Shown here: positions 10,888 to 20,754 of the stretch, in pieces
Position numbering within the stretch: the first letter of the stretch is position 1
Layout of the letters: each line of letters opens with the position of its first letter
From: Bufo bufo
Lineage: Eukaryota; Chordata; Amphibia; Anura; Bufonidae
Direction: 5' to 3'
DNA: 64,000 bases
Assembly: GCF_905171765.1 (NCBI RefSeq)
Contig: NC_053389.1
Span: 784,120,772-784,184,771 of the forward strand
Notes under the pieces: model-generated
What the model was told of the DNA's origin: nothing
The model's database searches: none
Seen by the model: only the letters and a program-made list of their open reading frames with translations
Program-made: the position numbers and the translations under genes

Positions 10888-12468
10888 GGTGCAGCATCAT
10901 CCCTGATGTGTGGTGTTTTAGATAGTTAGGATGTCTATGTTTTTAGGTTATCTCTAGCCGGGTTCCTATGGTGTGATGTATGAACTATGCACACTGATTT
11001 GATCTCTTTTTTGTCTACATATGTAGGGTATATATATACTGCTGTTATGGAATTGGAAAATCTTTTTCTCCATAAGAATAAATATGGATAGGACCTACAA
11101 ACCATTGGATCGTTTGGTGAACTGCGATCAATGAGTCATGTATATACATCATGTTATGAAGTGCATTTATGTCTGTACATTATAAACACATGTTGATGAA
11201 ATCATGTATTCTTATTACTAATAACTTTTAAATACATGTCTTTCTTTATTTTTATAACACATGTATTGCTTGTTCATGCCGGTGTTGGTGTACCGTGATA
11301 AGGCATGCATGACAATATATTTATAGTTATGATCATGTTTATTCATATAATTTTTGCACGATGTTAATTATTTATATAATTAAGTCAAACTGTATTTTTG
11401 TGGTATGATAATCATGTCCTTTGGAATGGTAATCATGCAGATACTTACATAATAATTAATTGTCTCACAACTTATGTGTATTTTACATAAATATATATAT
11501 ATACTGTTTATAGCACTATCACTAGTGTCATTAATCACTGTCGTTGTGGGTTTTTGTATTTTTAATGTGGGAGCTTTTTTCAGAATTTAATTCATAATGT
11601 ATGATACCTGTGCATATCTATTTTGATGTATATATCTTTAGAGATACATGACGAACCAAATATTGGTAGGGAGATAAGGAAAACCACATAACCCCATACG
11701 TATATATGTTTTAGGACGGAGAGCGCACTGTTGGAGTAATAGATTCAAGACAGTGTTTTGCCCTTAACCTGCATGGAGCTCGTAGTGCGCACGTCCATCT
11801 GCGCAGCCGCGGGCGCACTGACGCGGCCCTGGCTCTGACGTAGGACGTCCTGTGCTCTGGTGAGCGTAGCCGTCCTGCGTCATTGCGACGGCCGGTCACG
11901 TGGGCATTGGCGGTGTGCGGCGGTTCGTGCGCCATAACACACGAGACGAGCATAACATACTATGCAGGTGAGGAATGCTGTGGAACCTGCCTCCTTATCA
12001 GTGTGCCCTTCATCTATAGGTTAGGTGAAAGTGTGTCCGCCCACTATGTGGACCATATATACCCGGTTAGGAAGCTGTTTGTCATTACCCCTTGAAAAAG
12101 CTGACGGCGAAACGCGCGTCGGGGCACAGACTGTCAGTGCCGTGGTAGAGATTGTGGTCAGTATGCTTTCTCATTCATGTCATTATTTGTTTAGAGTCAC
12201 TGATGTAAGTAATAGGTCCTTTTAGTTTATGGTCCAATATTTACCGTTTGCTATATAGTATAGACAGGACTTAACTTGGTGTCTGGCACTGACCAATCTC
12301 TTGGCTGTAAAGTTTTTTAGCACTTGCACTTTACGCATTATCATTGTAACTACTACATATCTGCGGTCTGTATGGCATTTTAAGTGTTCTTAAATGTCTG
12401 TGTGGCCAGTGGTCACAACTCTAATTTTGTACCAATAAAAAGATCTGTGATTTTGTATAAAACTTTGA
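10888..12468 (+). other. Penelope-like element 3' non-coding region
   Basis: This is AT-rich DNA to about 11700, then a GC-rich block (11710-12130) containing CpG-rich inverted pieces and the ribozyme-like motif, then AT-rich DNA with AATAAA-like CCAATAAAAAG at 12431. The open frames here are short and chance-like. In Penelope elements this position is occupied by the terminal repeat (pLTR) that carries the hammerhead motif. Confidence 0.6.
12087..12125 (+). ncRNA. Degenerate hammerhead-ribozyme-like motif of the Penelope element
   Basis: The arrangement fits a minimal hammerhead: CCCC (12088-12091) and GGGG (12121-12124) can form stem I. GAAAC (12109-12113), then GCGC and GTC, give the conserved GAAA box with the very short stem III typical of Penelope ribozymes, and cleavage would fall after 12120. 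Stem II is reduced to GC/GC around TGACG. The CUGAUGA box is replaced by TTGAAAA, so self-cleavage is unlikely in this copy. That Penelope elements carry hammerheads is established; the assignment here is mine. Confidence 0.5.
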
Positions 12469-13719
12469 TGGGAGATTGTATAGTTGCGAGTAGAATGACT
12501 GGAAGGATTTAGCTATGAGAGGGGTCGAAGTTACTTTCAGAGTAGGTCCAGATTTTATTGAGGAGACAAAGGTTTTTTCTCTTCTTTTTTTACTTAAATA
12601 GGACATCATTTTTTTCCCCTTGTCCCCATGTTCATATATTCAACTTTTCAAATACAGTAAGGACCTAGCCCCTTTGATATTAAGAAGGTCTTTAACTTTA
12701 CGTCTAAGTGTGACTAAGGCGTCTTTGTGAATATCAGAATTTGATACCTTGTGCAATTTTTCTTGGGTTTGAATCTGGGAGAGTAGAGACATCAGTTCCT
12801 TTGTGGATTTCTTTTTAACATGAGAGCCCAGTGCTATCACTTCTCCCCTTATGTAGGCCTTATGGGCTTCCCAAAGCATCGGGGTGGAAGTGTCTGGTGT
12901 AGCATTTGTTTTAAAATAGCTTTCCAATTTGTCTGTCAGTGAGTCCACATATGATTGTGTTTCCAGGAGTGTGGTATTTAACCTCCACGACCAGGCTTTA
13001 TGTGGAAGTTCCTGTAGAGAAAGTGACATTGTAACAGGAGCATGATCTGAAATTACTATGTTCCCTATCTCCGCCCCTCTCACACATGTAATATATGTGT
13101 CTGGCAGGAAGAGGTAGTCTATCCGACTGTACGAGTTGTGAACATGGGAAAAATAAGTGAAATCTGTCTCTGATGGATGAATGGTCCTCCATATATCTAT
13201 CAGACGCACTTCCGCCAATGCCATCATCAATTTCCCCATTTGTTTCTTAGTAATATTATTGGATCTTGGGGTAGTAATGTCAAGAGAGACATTCAGGTCC
13301 CCCCCTACTTCTAGCATACCTTCCGAAAATTCTTTAATTTTCCTGAGTGTCTTTATTAACCAGGGAACCTGACCCGCGTTCGGGGCATATATGTTAGCTA
13401 TGGTAATCTTACAATTAAAAATAGTGCCTTAAATGATGAGTAAACGCCCTTCTGGGTCAATAAAGGACTTGGACAATTTAAATGGGATTGACGAGCTGAT
13501 AGCAATAGAAACGCCTCTAGAGGCAGATGAGTAAGTTGCATGGAACCACTGTGCATATTTTGCTGTGGACAATGAGGGGATATGACCATGACGGAAGTGA
13601 GTCTCCTGCCAAAGGACAATGTCAGCTTTCTGTTTAAGCAACAAATTAAAAATCTGTCTTCTTTTTTGAGGGCTATTGAGTCCATTCACATTATGTGACA
13701 ATATATTTAGATTAGCCAT
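12469..13719 (-). pseudogene. LINE ORF2, endonuclease part
   Basis: The minus-strand frame starts at ATG 13719 with ILSHNVNGLNSPQKR, the first strand of an APE-type endonuclease. It continues with QETHF, the ASRGVSIAI block, NIYAPN, a GGDLNV block and SDHAPV near the end, the ordered residues of apurinic-endonuclease-like LINE nucleases that nick the target. The frame has a TAA at 13430-13432 and a TGA near 12637-12639 but no shift between them, so only two point nonsense changes break it. It ends at the Penelope target duplication. Confidence 0.85.
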
Positions 13720-14380
13720 AACTTACGTGTGGAAGTGAGGGTTTTGAACCATCAAGAGCCTTGCATGGGTAAAGAACTGGGGAAAACTGATTTGTACAGT
13801 AAACCTAATATTGAACAAGGAGTAGTAAACAATTACTGATATTATCAATAATAATAATGGAGGTGGGTGCGTTCCACCCGGACCAACCCCGCCCACCCCA
13901 CCTAGTGGGCAGGGAGGGCGAGCTCGGCCCAGTGCAACACCCCACCCCTGCATGGAAGGGAGGAAAGCCTTTGACATCAAGACCTGCTGCTTTTACACAA
14001 ACAGCATAATTTACACCTTATTGTGTAACGGGTGACTACAAATAGCAAATTAAATAAAATACAATAAAATATGAACCTAAGGTGGTGAGAAAGCAATATT
14101 AACTGCTCTAAACATCTTCGGTCAGAAGTGACATGAAAATTTAGACATGTATGTTTTAGTTACCTCTCCACTATACAGTGGTTGGTTAGTATCAACATAA
14201 CAATATGAACATATAACCTTGAAAGATAACAATATAGATCATCTGACGACTTCCAGTAAACATACACGTGCCCTCTCTGATGGTATACTAGGGCGCGTGT
14301 AGAGAACTAATGAGGAAGAAATGTGGATATAACTGAATAGTTCTCAGATATTTTCAGGTGATCTTTCTGTTCTTGGGCGA
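13720..14380 (-). other. LINE inter-ORF spacer
   Basis: The stretch lies between the end of ORF1 and the start of ORF2 of the minus-strand LINE. No frame or RNA gene is seen. GC-rich 13860-13960 and AT-rich flanks. The length (about 660 bp) is similar to the approximately 520-bp spacer between the ORFs of the related LINE at 57352-57875. Confidence 0.6.
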
Positions 14381-15417
14381 TTATGGCTTCTTAACTACCT
14401 GCCATGTTGGAATCTCAGGCAGGTCAGGTAAACCCAGATCTTCTGGCACCGACATCCATGACTGTACCTCTACAGGATCAATACCCAGCTTGTCCCAGGC
14501 AGTTGCTAAGTCCTGTGGTGTTCTGATGATGATCTGCTGTCCTGCTTTAGAAGTTGCAAGGCCAAATGGAAATAGCCATCTTACTGGCAGCTTATGAGAA
14601 CGCAGTGCATCTGTAACTGGTTTCAGAGCTCTGCGTTTTGCCAGTGTGCTGGACGCTAGGTCCTGGAAGAATTGAATACGAGCCCCATTATAGGAGATGT
14701 TCTTGGCTTCTCTAGCAGCTCTTAAAATGGAGGCAGTGTCTAGAAAGTTCAACAAGCCGCATATAATGTCTCTAGGGGGACCATTCTCAGGTGGCTTAGG
14801 CCTCAGGGCTCTGTGAGCCCTCTCAATCACAATCTGTGCGGCCTTCTCTTCCCCTATTAATGAAGCAAATATGGCGGTTACCGCGGTCGCGATTTCACCA
14901 GGAGGAACATCTTCTGGGACCCCTCTTATGCGGACATTCTTCCGCCTACTTCTGTTTTCCTGGTCTTCCAGGTGGAGAAGTGTTGAGGTAAGATAGGTAT
15001 TATGGTCCTGTAGGACCTTTCTCACGGCCTCCCGTGGCTAGTAATAGCCGCTTGCGTCTCTTCTAGCGCCATAACGCGGCCCCCAATCTGCTTTACCTCC
15101 GTCTTTATGTCAGAAATGTCTTTGTGCAGGGGCTGCAGCGCTTTGTAGAGTGTCTTCTTGAAGAAGGCCCTGGATAAAGGTAGGTCCGCAGGCTCAGGTC
15201 CCTCCGACATTGCGCAGGAGCTCTCTCCATCTGAATCTTCAGGCGGCGCGGCGGCTCTGGCACCCTCTAGCGCCATCTTGGATTTGTGTGCCGGCGAATA
15301 ACTCAGTTTTTTCAGAAAGCGATCCATCTCAGATTGTGTATGGCACGATTTTTGAGTGCCCTGTGCAGTGTTGCTTCTTTCTTTGTTTGTCTTCACCATC
15401 TTAGGGGGGTAAAACAC
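14381..15417 (-). pseudogene. LINE ORF1 (L1-type RNA-binding protein) with a frameshift
   Basis: The N-terminal frame (15417-15022, 131 residues) has a Lys/Ser-rich start and a coiled-coil-like stretch (about residues 92-128, with spaced Ile/Val/Leu). The second frame (15025-14381, 214 residues) has NVRIRGVPEDV, typical of the RNA-recognition domain of L1 ORF1p, and FFQDLASSTLAKRRALKPV plus a basic C-terminal domain. The two overlap at 15022-15025 and were evidently one protein, now split by a one-base shift in GGGAGGCCGTGAG. L1 ORF1p trimerises through the coil and coats the element RNA. Confidence 0.85.
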
Positions 15418-15755
15418 CCGCTATACCGAAGCTGTAGCAGCGTCTGTGAGGAGCTCTGGGATCAGACGTCCATCCCGGATCGCGGTTAGCTCCGCCCCCC
15501 CCTCCCAAAAAAAACGAAATTTTTGAAATTTGAATTTTTTTCTGCTTTTAAGGCAGATAGTGATACCTCGTGAAATAGTGATTACTTTGTATAGTGAAAA
15601 ATGTAAAAGTGTAAAATAGTGATTACACTGGATTTTAAACACCTGTGGAAATGCGAACACCTGAATTCAATGTTTTTTTTAGATGTTTTCTAATACTTTT
15701 GTCTCAATAAGTGAGGATATATGAAAATTAAAGGACTGATATTTATTTATAAAAA

Positions 15756-15828
15756 TGTTTCTGCCCGGTTTCGAACTGGGGACCTTTCGCGTGTGAGGCG
15801 AACGTGATAACCACTACACTACAGAAAC
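15756..15828 (-). tRNA. tRNA-Val(CAC)
   Basis: A 73-nt cloverleaf on the minus strand: acceptor GTTTCTG with CAGAAAC, D arm GTGTAGTGGTTATCAC, anticodon arm TTCGC-CTCACAC-GCGAA giving CAC, and discriminator A. The T arm has one change relative to its sisters that creates an A-C mismatch (CCCAG with CCGGG). A run of five T follows downstream on the coding strand (15751-15755 read in reverse), a pol III stop. It is paired head-to-head with the gene at 17826. Confidence 0.9.
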
Positions 15829-15879
15829 TTAAGTGCTTTGCCAATATGAGGCATCGTGATTCAGAAAGGCCTAAGTTCT

Positions 15880-17000
15880 TTTTTTTTATTGAAAACACCT
15901 TTATTACAATAAAATCGTCAAACATACATACTTAGTGCTGCGAAGCAGCGCAGGCCACGAGGCAGCACTTAATAAATACTTACAATCGTCTTTCATAGCA
16001 TGCATTGTTATGTAACGCACAGGCTATCCTACACTATACATCACAATGCATGCTACACTAGCATTCCTGTTCAATCACATACCATTCAACAAAGCATTTA
16101 GACAGTGATGAGGGGAGGGGGATGGGAAGGAGGGGGTAGGAAGGGGAAATCACATGCCCCAAGCTTTATTGAAAGGACAGACACAAAAGGGGGGAGAGGG
16201 GGAAGGAGAGGGGTTTAGTTCTCTTCTTCGTCGACGTCCAAAATGTTGTAATCCCGCAACAGGCTGTGGGTAAACCTGCGGCAGTCCAGGACGGACATGC
16301 TCTCCCTCCTGAGGATGAGTCAGTTCCTGGCAAGCCATATAGCATCCTTAAAACATTTCATAAGATCCCCCAGCGCTACATAGAGCTCCGCTGGAAGACC
16401 GTCACTGCCCGGGGTCCTGCCGGATCTAGCGGCCGAGAGAAGCTCCCCCACGGTCAGAGGGTCATCTATTGCCTCCACACCTGCAGGATCAAGATGGTTA
16501 GTGATACCTGACAGGAATTTATCTTCGGCTGTCAGGTCGGTGTTCTTCATGGAGTAATGGTCGCTGTACTAGTCTTTGACGACTCCCTTCACTTCCTCCT
16601 TCCCTGATCGCATGTTGTCGTCCTTATCCCGAAGTTCGTTCAGGGGCGTGTGGCCGGTGTGGAGTTTCCTGTAAAAGAACGAGTTGCATTTCTCACCGTT
16701 CTCCAGGTTCTCCACCTTGGAATGGAAGATGATTTGCTTGGATTCCTCCACAAAATGCCTTTTCAGGCTCTTTTTGGTCTCCTCCAGTTCCTCTCTAACG
16801 CTCCAGCCGCACAGATGAAGGTCTTGCAGGGATCCCAGCTGACGCTGCAGCTCTCTGAAGTTCCTCTTCTTCTCACACGCCTGTTGTTGTTGCTTGGCCT
16901 GAAAGACAACGAAACTGGACTTTAACATACTCCTACCAGTCACTAGTTCGTTCAAACAAGCATTTGTCATTCCGCCAAGCTATGTAGATCTCTCTAAGCT
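15880..17000 (-). pseudogene. Tx1-like LINE ORF2 remnant (segment B1)
   Basis: Minus-strand frames at 16970-16569, 16550-16320 and then 16338-16150 show, in order, the Lys/Glu-rich linker between endonuclease and RT (AKQQQQACEKKRNF), the CNSFFYRKLHTGHTPLNELRD block, the RT entry motif GRTPGSDGLPAELY, and the C-terminal tail. Most of the RT core is missing. A 3' end with AATAAA-like and A-rich sequence is at 15880-15910. The paralogue at 23570-25100 keeps about 400 bp more of the RT, so B1 has suffered a further internal deletion. It separates two oppositely oriented tRNA-Val genes. Confidence 0.75.
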
Positions 17001-17825
17001 CCTCCCGATTCAATAGAGCGCAGTTCAGAATCCAGGGCCGGGAGGGGAACCTGTCACCAAGGACACACTGGACCTTAATGGCTGTGATCGGAGAAGAAGC
17101 AAGGGTTTATAGAGTAGGGAGGGGGGGGGTGAGGTGGAGATAACAAGTACCATCCTACATATATAAAATGGTGTGATTACCCCCATGTGTTTCCCAAGCT
17201 AAACACTCTGGGGGGCCTATACAATCTGCATAGACCACGGGTGCACAACCTTGGTTAGTCCAAGGACCACATTCTCAGATTGTACTTCTCCCTGGAGGCT
17301 GCAATAAAACAACTTCTTGAACAAAATTTCATAAATTATTAACAATTTGTAATTGTAGACACTATAGCCCTGATTTATCATACCTTCACTCCAAAACTCT
17401 AGCGTTAAAAAGTTGCAAAAATAGGGCTTTTGCGACTTTTTGCACTGGCGTAAAACTTTGCCACTTTTTGCATTTTTACACCACTCACTCCAGTTTTGTA
17501 ATGTGGGTGGGAAAGTGGGCGTGGTTAGCTATGTTAATGTGTTTCACTCCAGAATTATCATTGAGACTTTTTTTTTTTTTGAAGTTCCAAAAATGTCTTA
17601 ATCTTACTCCAGGAGGAAGGTGGAGTAGGAAAACTGGAGTAGCTTTATTAGACAAAAGAATAAGACAAATTTATCAAACAACGTGTGACATTTGGTAAAT
17701 GTGGCACAAAGTCCTCCGACACTGACTCAACCAAAACTGACTTGAGATATTTCCCTCATGGTAAATGCTCCCCTATAACTTAGGCATTTCTGAATCACGA
17801 TGCCTCAGATTGGCAAATCACTAAA
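17001..17825. other. Segment B1 spacer with decayed repeats
   Basis: No gene is seen. It contains a purine-rich tract (17110-17140), a hAT-terminus-like block ACCACGGGTGCACAACCTTGG at about 17235 that is repeated in diverged form at about 18478, and a block CCTGATTTATCATACCTTC common to short repeats. The 50 bases before 17826 are an inverted match to the 5' flank of the minus-strand tRNA-Val (GCATCGTGATTCAGAAA). Confidence 0.5.
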
Positions 17826-17898
17826 GTTTCTGTAGTGTAGTGGTTATCACGTTCGCCTCACACGCGAAAGGTCCCCGGTTCGAAACCGGGCAGAAACA
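17826..17898 (+). tRNA. tRNA-Val(CAC)
   Basis: A perfect 73-nt cloverleaf with acceptor GTTTCTG/CAGAAAC, anticodon loop CTCACAC (CAC), T arm CCCGG-TTCGAAA-CCGGG and discriminator A. The B-box GGTTCGAAACC is canonical, and a CTTTT pol III stop follows at 17899-17903. The 5' flank is an inverted copy of the flank of the gene at 15756-15828. Confidence 0.95.
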
Positions 17899-18118
17899 CT
17901 TTTATAGCTATCAGTTCTTTACATTTTTATATATCCTCACTATACAGACAAAAGTATTAGAAAACTTCCCTTTATCATTGAATTCTGGTGTCTGCATTGC
18001 CATAGGTGTATAAAATCCAGCCCTTGCCTTTACACACACTTGTATAAGAATGGCTTGTTCTAAAGAGCTCACTGAACTCCAGCGTGGTTCTGTATTTGGA
18101 TGTCACTGCTGCAACAAG

Positions 18119-18233
18119 TAAGGCCTGGGCTACACTGCAACTTTTTGTAGCGCGGCTGATTGTGAACTGCAGATGTCATTCAATAGTTAAAATCAGCCGC
18201 GCTACAAAAAGTTGCAGTGTAGCCCAGGCCTTA
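18119..18233. mobile_element. Small palindromic MITE (segment B1)
   Basis: The 115-bp element is nearly all inverted repeat: TAAGGCCTGGGCTACACTGC at the left matches the complement at the right end, and GTAGCGCGGCTGAT matches ATCAGCCGCGCTAC inside. The paralogue is at 26235-26350. No target duplication could be fixed because the terminal TAA/TTA is itself palindromic. Confidence 0.7.
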
Positions 18234-18285
18234 CTTCTTGAGATTTCTTCTCCGTCCCTTCCCCCTAAACAAAACCTACCTCATC

Positions 18286-18400
18286 CTAATGATACACACC
18301 TCAGCTGCTGCAGAACCTCCTAATACACACCTCAGCTGCTGCAGAACCTCCTAATACACACCTCAGCTGCTGTAGAACCTCATAACAGACACCACAGCTA
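18286..18400 (+). repeat. Minisatellite of 31 bp, about 4 units (segment B1)
   Basis: Units read CTCAGCTGCTGCAGAACCTC plus TAATACACAC-like ends. The paralogous locus at 26405-27443 has roughly 33 units, so this is the short allele-like paralogue. Confidence 0.85.
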
Positions 18401-18630
18401 CTGCAACTCTCCGTTACTTCACATGGTTTTACTGTTATGGCTGATCAGTGTGTGGTTGTATATACACAATCTCCATAGACCAGGGGGGCACAGCCAAGGA
18501 CCACGTTCTCAGATTGTACTGCTCCCCAGAGGCTGCAATATAACAACTTCCTCAACTACATTTTGGAAATTATTGACTATTTGTAATATCATTTGTGAAC
18601 CACAGTGCCTCAGGTTGGTAAGGCAATTAG

Positions 18631-18698
18631 GTTTCTGTAGTGTAGTGGTTATCGCATTCACCTCACACACAAAAGGTTCCCAGTTCAAAACCAAACAC
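18631..18698 (+). pseudogene. tRNA-Val pseudogene (segment B1/A2 junction)
   Basis: It keeps GTTTCTGTAGTGTAGTGGTTATC but has changes in the anticodon stem (CACCTCACACACAAAAG), a weakened T arm, and has lost GGGCAG of the 3' acceptor, so the acceptor stem cannot close. It marks the B/A boundary and corresponds to the pseudogene at 27678. Confidence 0.85.
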
Positions 18699-18951
18699 TT
18701 TTATATATAGATATCAGTCCTTCACTTTTCATATATCCTCGCTGTACAGACAAAAATATTAAACATTTCAAAAGAAATTGAATTCAGGTGTTCGCATTGC
18801 CACAGGTGCATAAAATCCAGCCCCTGCCTTCACTACAAAGCAGGGGTATTCAAGTGCGTTTTGTAAAAGTCCACATACCTGGGTCCGCTGTAAGGTAGAG
18901 GTCTGAGATACAAAAAAAACTGCAGAGAGAGTAGGAGGGGACAGAGAAAGG

Positions 18952-19242
18952 ATGGGAGTGGTAGTAGCGAAAATAATGGTGATACTTGTACTCATGGTGG
19001 CAGTCCTCACTCTGGCCTTCCCTTGGCCATACAGTGATGGGAGGGCACACTATTGTTTTGAAGGAGACCTCCGGCCTGATGGTGGATCAGGTGCCCTTAG
19101 TGTCAGTGAGTTTGGGGGGTTGGTGCATGCAAGTCTGGTTTTGCAGGTAACAGATGGACCGTTTTACTGGAAATTTCAGCAGTTTCCAAATGCACGTGCT
19201 GGCAAAGGTAGACACAGTTTTTATCACACACGTGTCTCATAG
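18952..19242 (+). CDS. Hypothetical small protein, A2 copy
   Basis: This is the paralogue of the frame at 909. 96 residues with the same hydrophobic N-terminus (MGVVVAKIMVILVLMVAV). It lacks 21 nt present in A1 (after GGGAGGGCACA), which keeps the frame, and has a few substitutions. I do not recognise it; evidence for expression is absent. Confidence 0.2.
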   Translation: MGVVVAKIMVILVLMVAVLTLAFPWPYSDGRAHYCFEGDLRPDGGSGALSVSEFGGLVHASLVLQVTDGPFYWKFQQFPNARAGKGRHSFYHTRVS

Positions 19243-19678
19243 GCGGCTTTCCCAAGGCTGTGTATGGGTTGAGGAAGGAGGGGGGGGGGGGGGGGGTCAA
19301 ATAGCATAAAGTTCCCCTCTGAGTTTCTTTTTACAGATAAGTTTTGTAATCCTCCCAAACTCGGTCAAGGGGTGCAAGTTCTCAATCTGAAGATCTATAT
19401 GGCCACCCTGTTTCCAGGCCTAAAAGTTGGTAAATTTGTCAGGCTGAAGTCCCGTCCCCAGCACGCCCCCGCCTCCCCTTCAATCCTCCTACACGTCAAA
19501 CGTGGTGCAAAAACATCTGTGTGGTAAGATTTTGTAGCATAGGTATTCAAATAGTCGCAAAAGGCAGTCCTGCAACATTTGTGCTCCACAATCTGCCATA
19601 AAAATGTTCAGAAAATGACCCCCAATTACTTTTAAAATTTGCTTGCAGACCTTTGAAGCCGTAAACAACATAGGCACC

Positions 19679-19819
19679 AGCTACCTAAAAGAACTGCAGC
19701 CCTACAGTCCTTGCCGTCCCCTCAAACGCTCCACACCCAGGAACCACCATAAAACATTTGGAGCCAGATCCTTCTGCCGTGCAGCCTCCACTCTCTGGAA
19801 TGCTTTTCTGGATCTGTAA
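19679..19819 (+). pseudogene. LINE ORF2 C-terminal remnant (segment A2)
   Basis: This is the paralogue of 1651-1791, with the same YLKELQPYSP and RAASTLWNA landmarks and the same terminal TAA. Nothing further upstream is open. Confidence 0.6.
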
Positions 19820-20195
19820 GGATAGGTTCACATGGAGGATTTTGGGTGCGGATTTCAACACTGCGGCCAAAACCAGCTCCCACAGCTCAGGCGGCCAAGA
19901 GTTTTTGCAGATCCATTCTTGTCGTGGTTGCCCCGCGGAGGCCTCTTACGGCAGCATAGGGGGGAATCGAAGACCTCTGTGTGTACAGTTTTTTTATTTT
20001 TACTTAATATGTGCATAATAAAATGTATTTTATTTTTAATTATGGCTTTTTTCCAGATTTTTTTGTATTATTATTACATTATTTATAACATTTTACTACA
20101 TTATGGAATTACTATTTTACAACTTTTTATTTGAATCTTACCCGTCTCACAGGCTGGTTTTAGGACAACACTAGTGAGCCCTAACAGAAGGCTTA

Positions 20196-20465
20196 GGCCG
20201 GGTTCACACCACTATTTCTTTTCTGTTCTTCTGGTCCATCAGAAGACCTGGAGAAAAAACAGATCCTGTAAAAAAAAAAATGTATCCTGAGCATCCCTTA
20301 TGCATGTTTTGCATCCATTTGAGCCATTTCTGTCTGAGATCCGTTGCAGACGGATGCAAAATGTACATAACGGATGCTCAGGATACGTTGTTTTTTTACA
20401 GGATCAGTTTTTTTTCCTGGTCTTCTGACGGATCAGAAAAATGAAACGGTGATGTGAACCTGGCC
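20196..20465. mobile_element. PIF/Harbinger-like MITE (segment A2)
   Basis: This is the paralogue of 3316-3593: GGCCGGGTTCACACCACTATTT at the left and GTGATGTGAACCTGGCC at the right, with direct TTA at both edges. Confidence 0.65.
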
Positions 20466-20754
20466 TTACTGAGCAGACAGACCCGAGATTCCTTGTAGGT
20501 AATCAGGGCTAACGCAGGGCACCCCAGTCTCCAATGGGGTCACTGGGAAACCAGTTGACCCGATCATAGAGGGGAGAATCAAAGGGTAAACAGCTGGGAT
20601 TGGAGCATCTGCCGACCCTGGCTGTTAAGCAGGAGCCTAGACAATAACCCAGAGATGTTCGTAACAGCTTTTTAGAGCAGGAGCGCTCCAGGAGTCACTA
20701 ATCCATCGTTCCTGCAGTGACCTGCACCCCCCCCCCCTGTCAAGAGGTCATTAA

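Larger units (their letters stand above)
8530..12468 (+). mobile_element. Penelope-like retroelement inserted in the LINE
   Basis: A perfect 15-bp duplication TGGGAGATTGTATAG borders the insert (8515-8529 and 12469-12483). On the minus strand it encodes the LINE residues LYNLP at the break. The insert carries one long frame (RT plus GIY-YIG nuclease) followed by a 1.58-kb AT-rich non-coding 3' region that contains a hammerhead-ribozyme-like motif at 12087-12125. There is no complete leader at the left, so it seems truncated at the 5' end, a common state for Penelope elements. Confidence 0.85.
5426..15506 (-). mobile_element. Full-length L1/Tx1-type LINE, split by a Penelope-like element
   Basis: Read on the minus strand it has a G-rich 5' end at 15506, ORF1 (15417-14381), a 660-bp inter-ORF spacer, ORF2 (13719-12469 and 8529-5947), a 3' UTR, and an A-tail seen as a T run at 5426-5438. 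Flanking 18-bp repeats (5413-5430 and 15507-15524) agree at 16 of 18 positions and fit a target duplication at an A/T-rich site. Segment A2-B2 carries an empty site near 23211-23230. Without the 3.94-kb Penelope insertion and one target copy the LINE is about 6.1 kb, a normal full length. Coding is broken by a frameshift in ORF1 and nonsense codons in ORF2. Confidence 0.85.
15525..18700 (+). repeat. Duplicated segment B, copy 1
   Basis: This is colinear with 23223-27745. Order: an A/T-rich lead-in, tRNA-Val on the minus strand, a Tx1-like LINE remnant on the minus strand, DNA with hAT-like and SINE-like debris, tRNA-Val on the plus strand, a small palindromic MITE, a short 31-bp minisatellite and a tRNA-Val pseudogene. 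It then runs directly into segment A2. Confidence 0.85.

Noticed and set aside
11711..12225. Short frames in the GC-rich part of the Penelope 3' region
   Set aside because: No motif, differing directions, and the region is explained as the element's non-coding terminal repeat with the ribozyme-like motif.
16150..16970. Possible host gene conserved in both B copies
   Set aside because: Motifs (CNSFFYRKLHTG, GRTPGSDGLPAE) are LINE ORF2, and conservation between copies is from the recent duplication.
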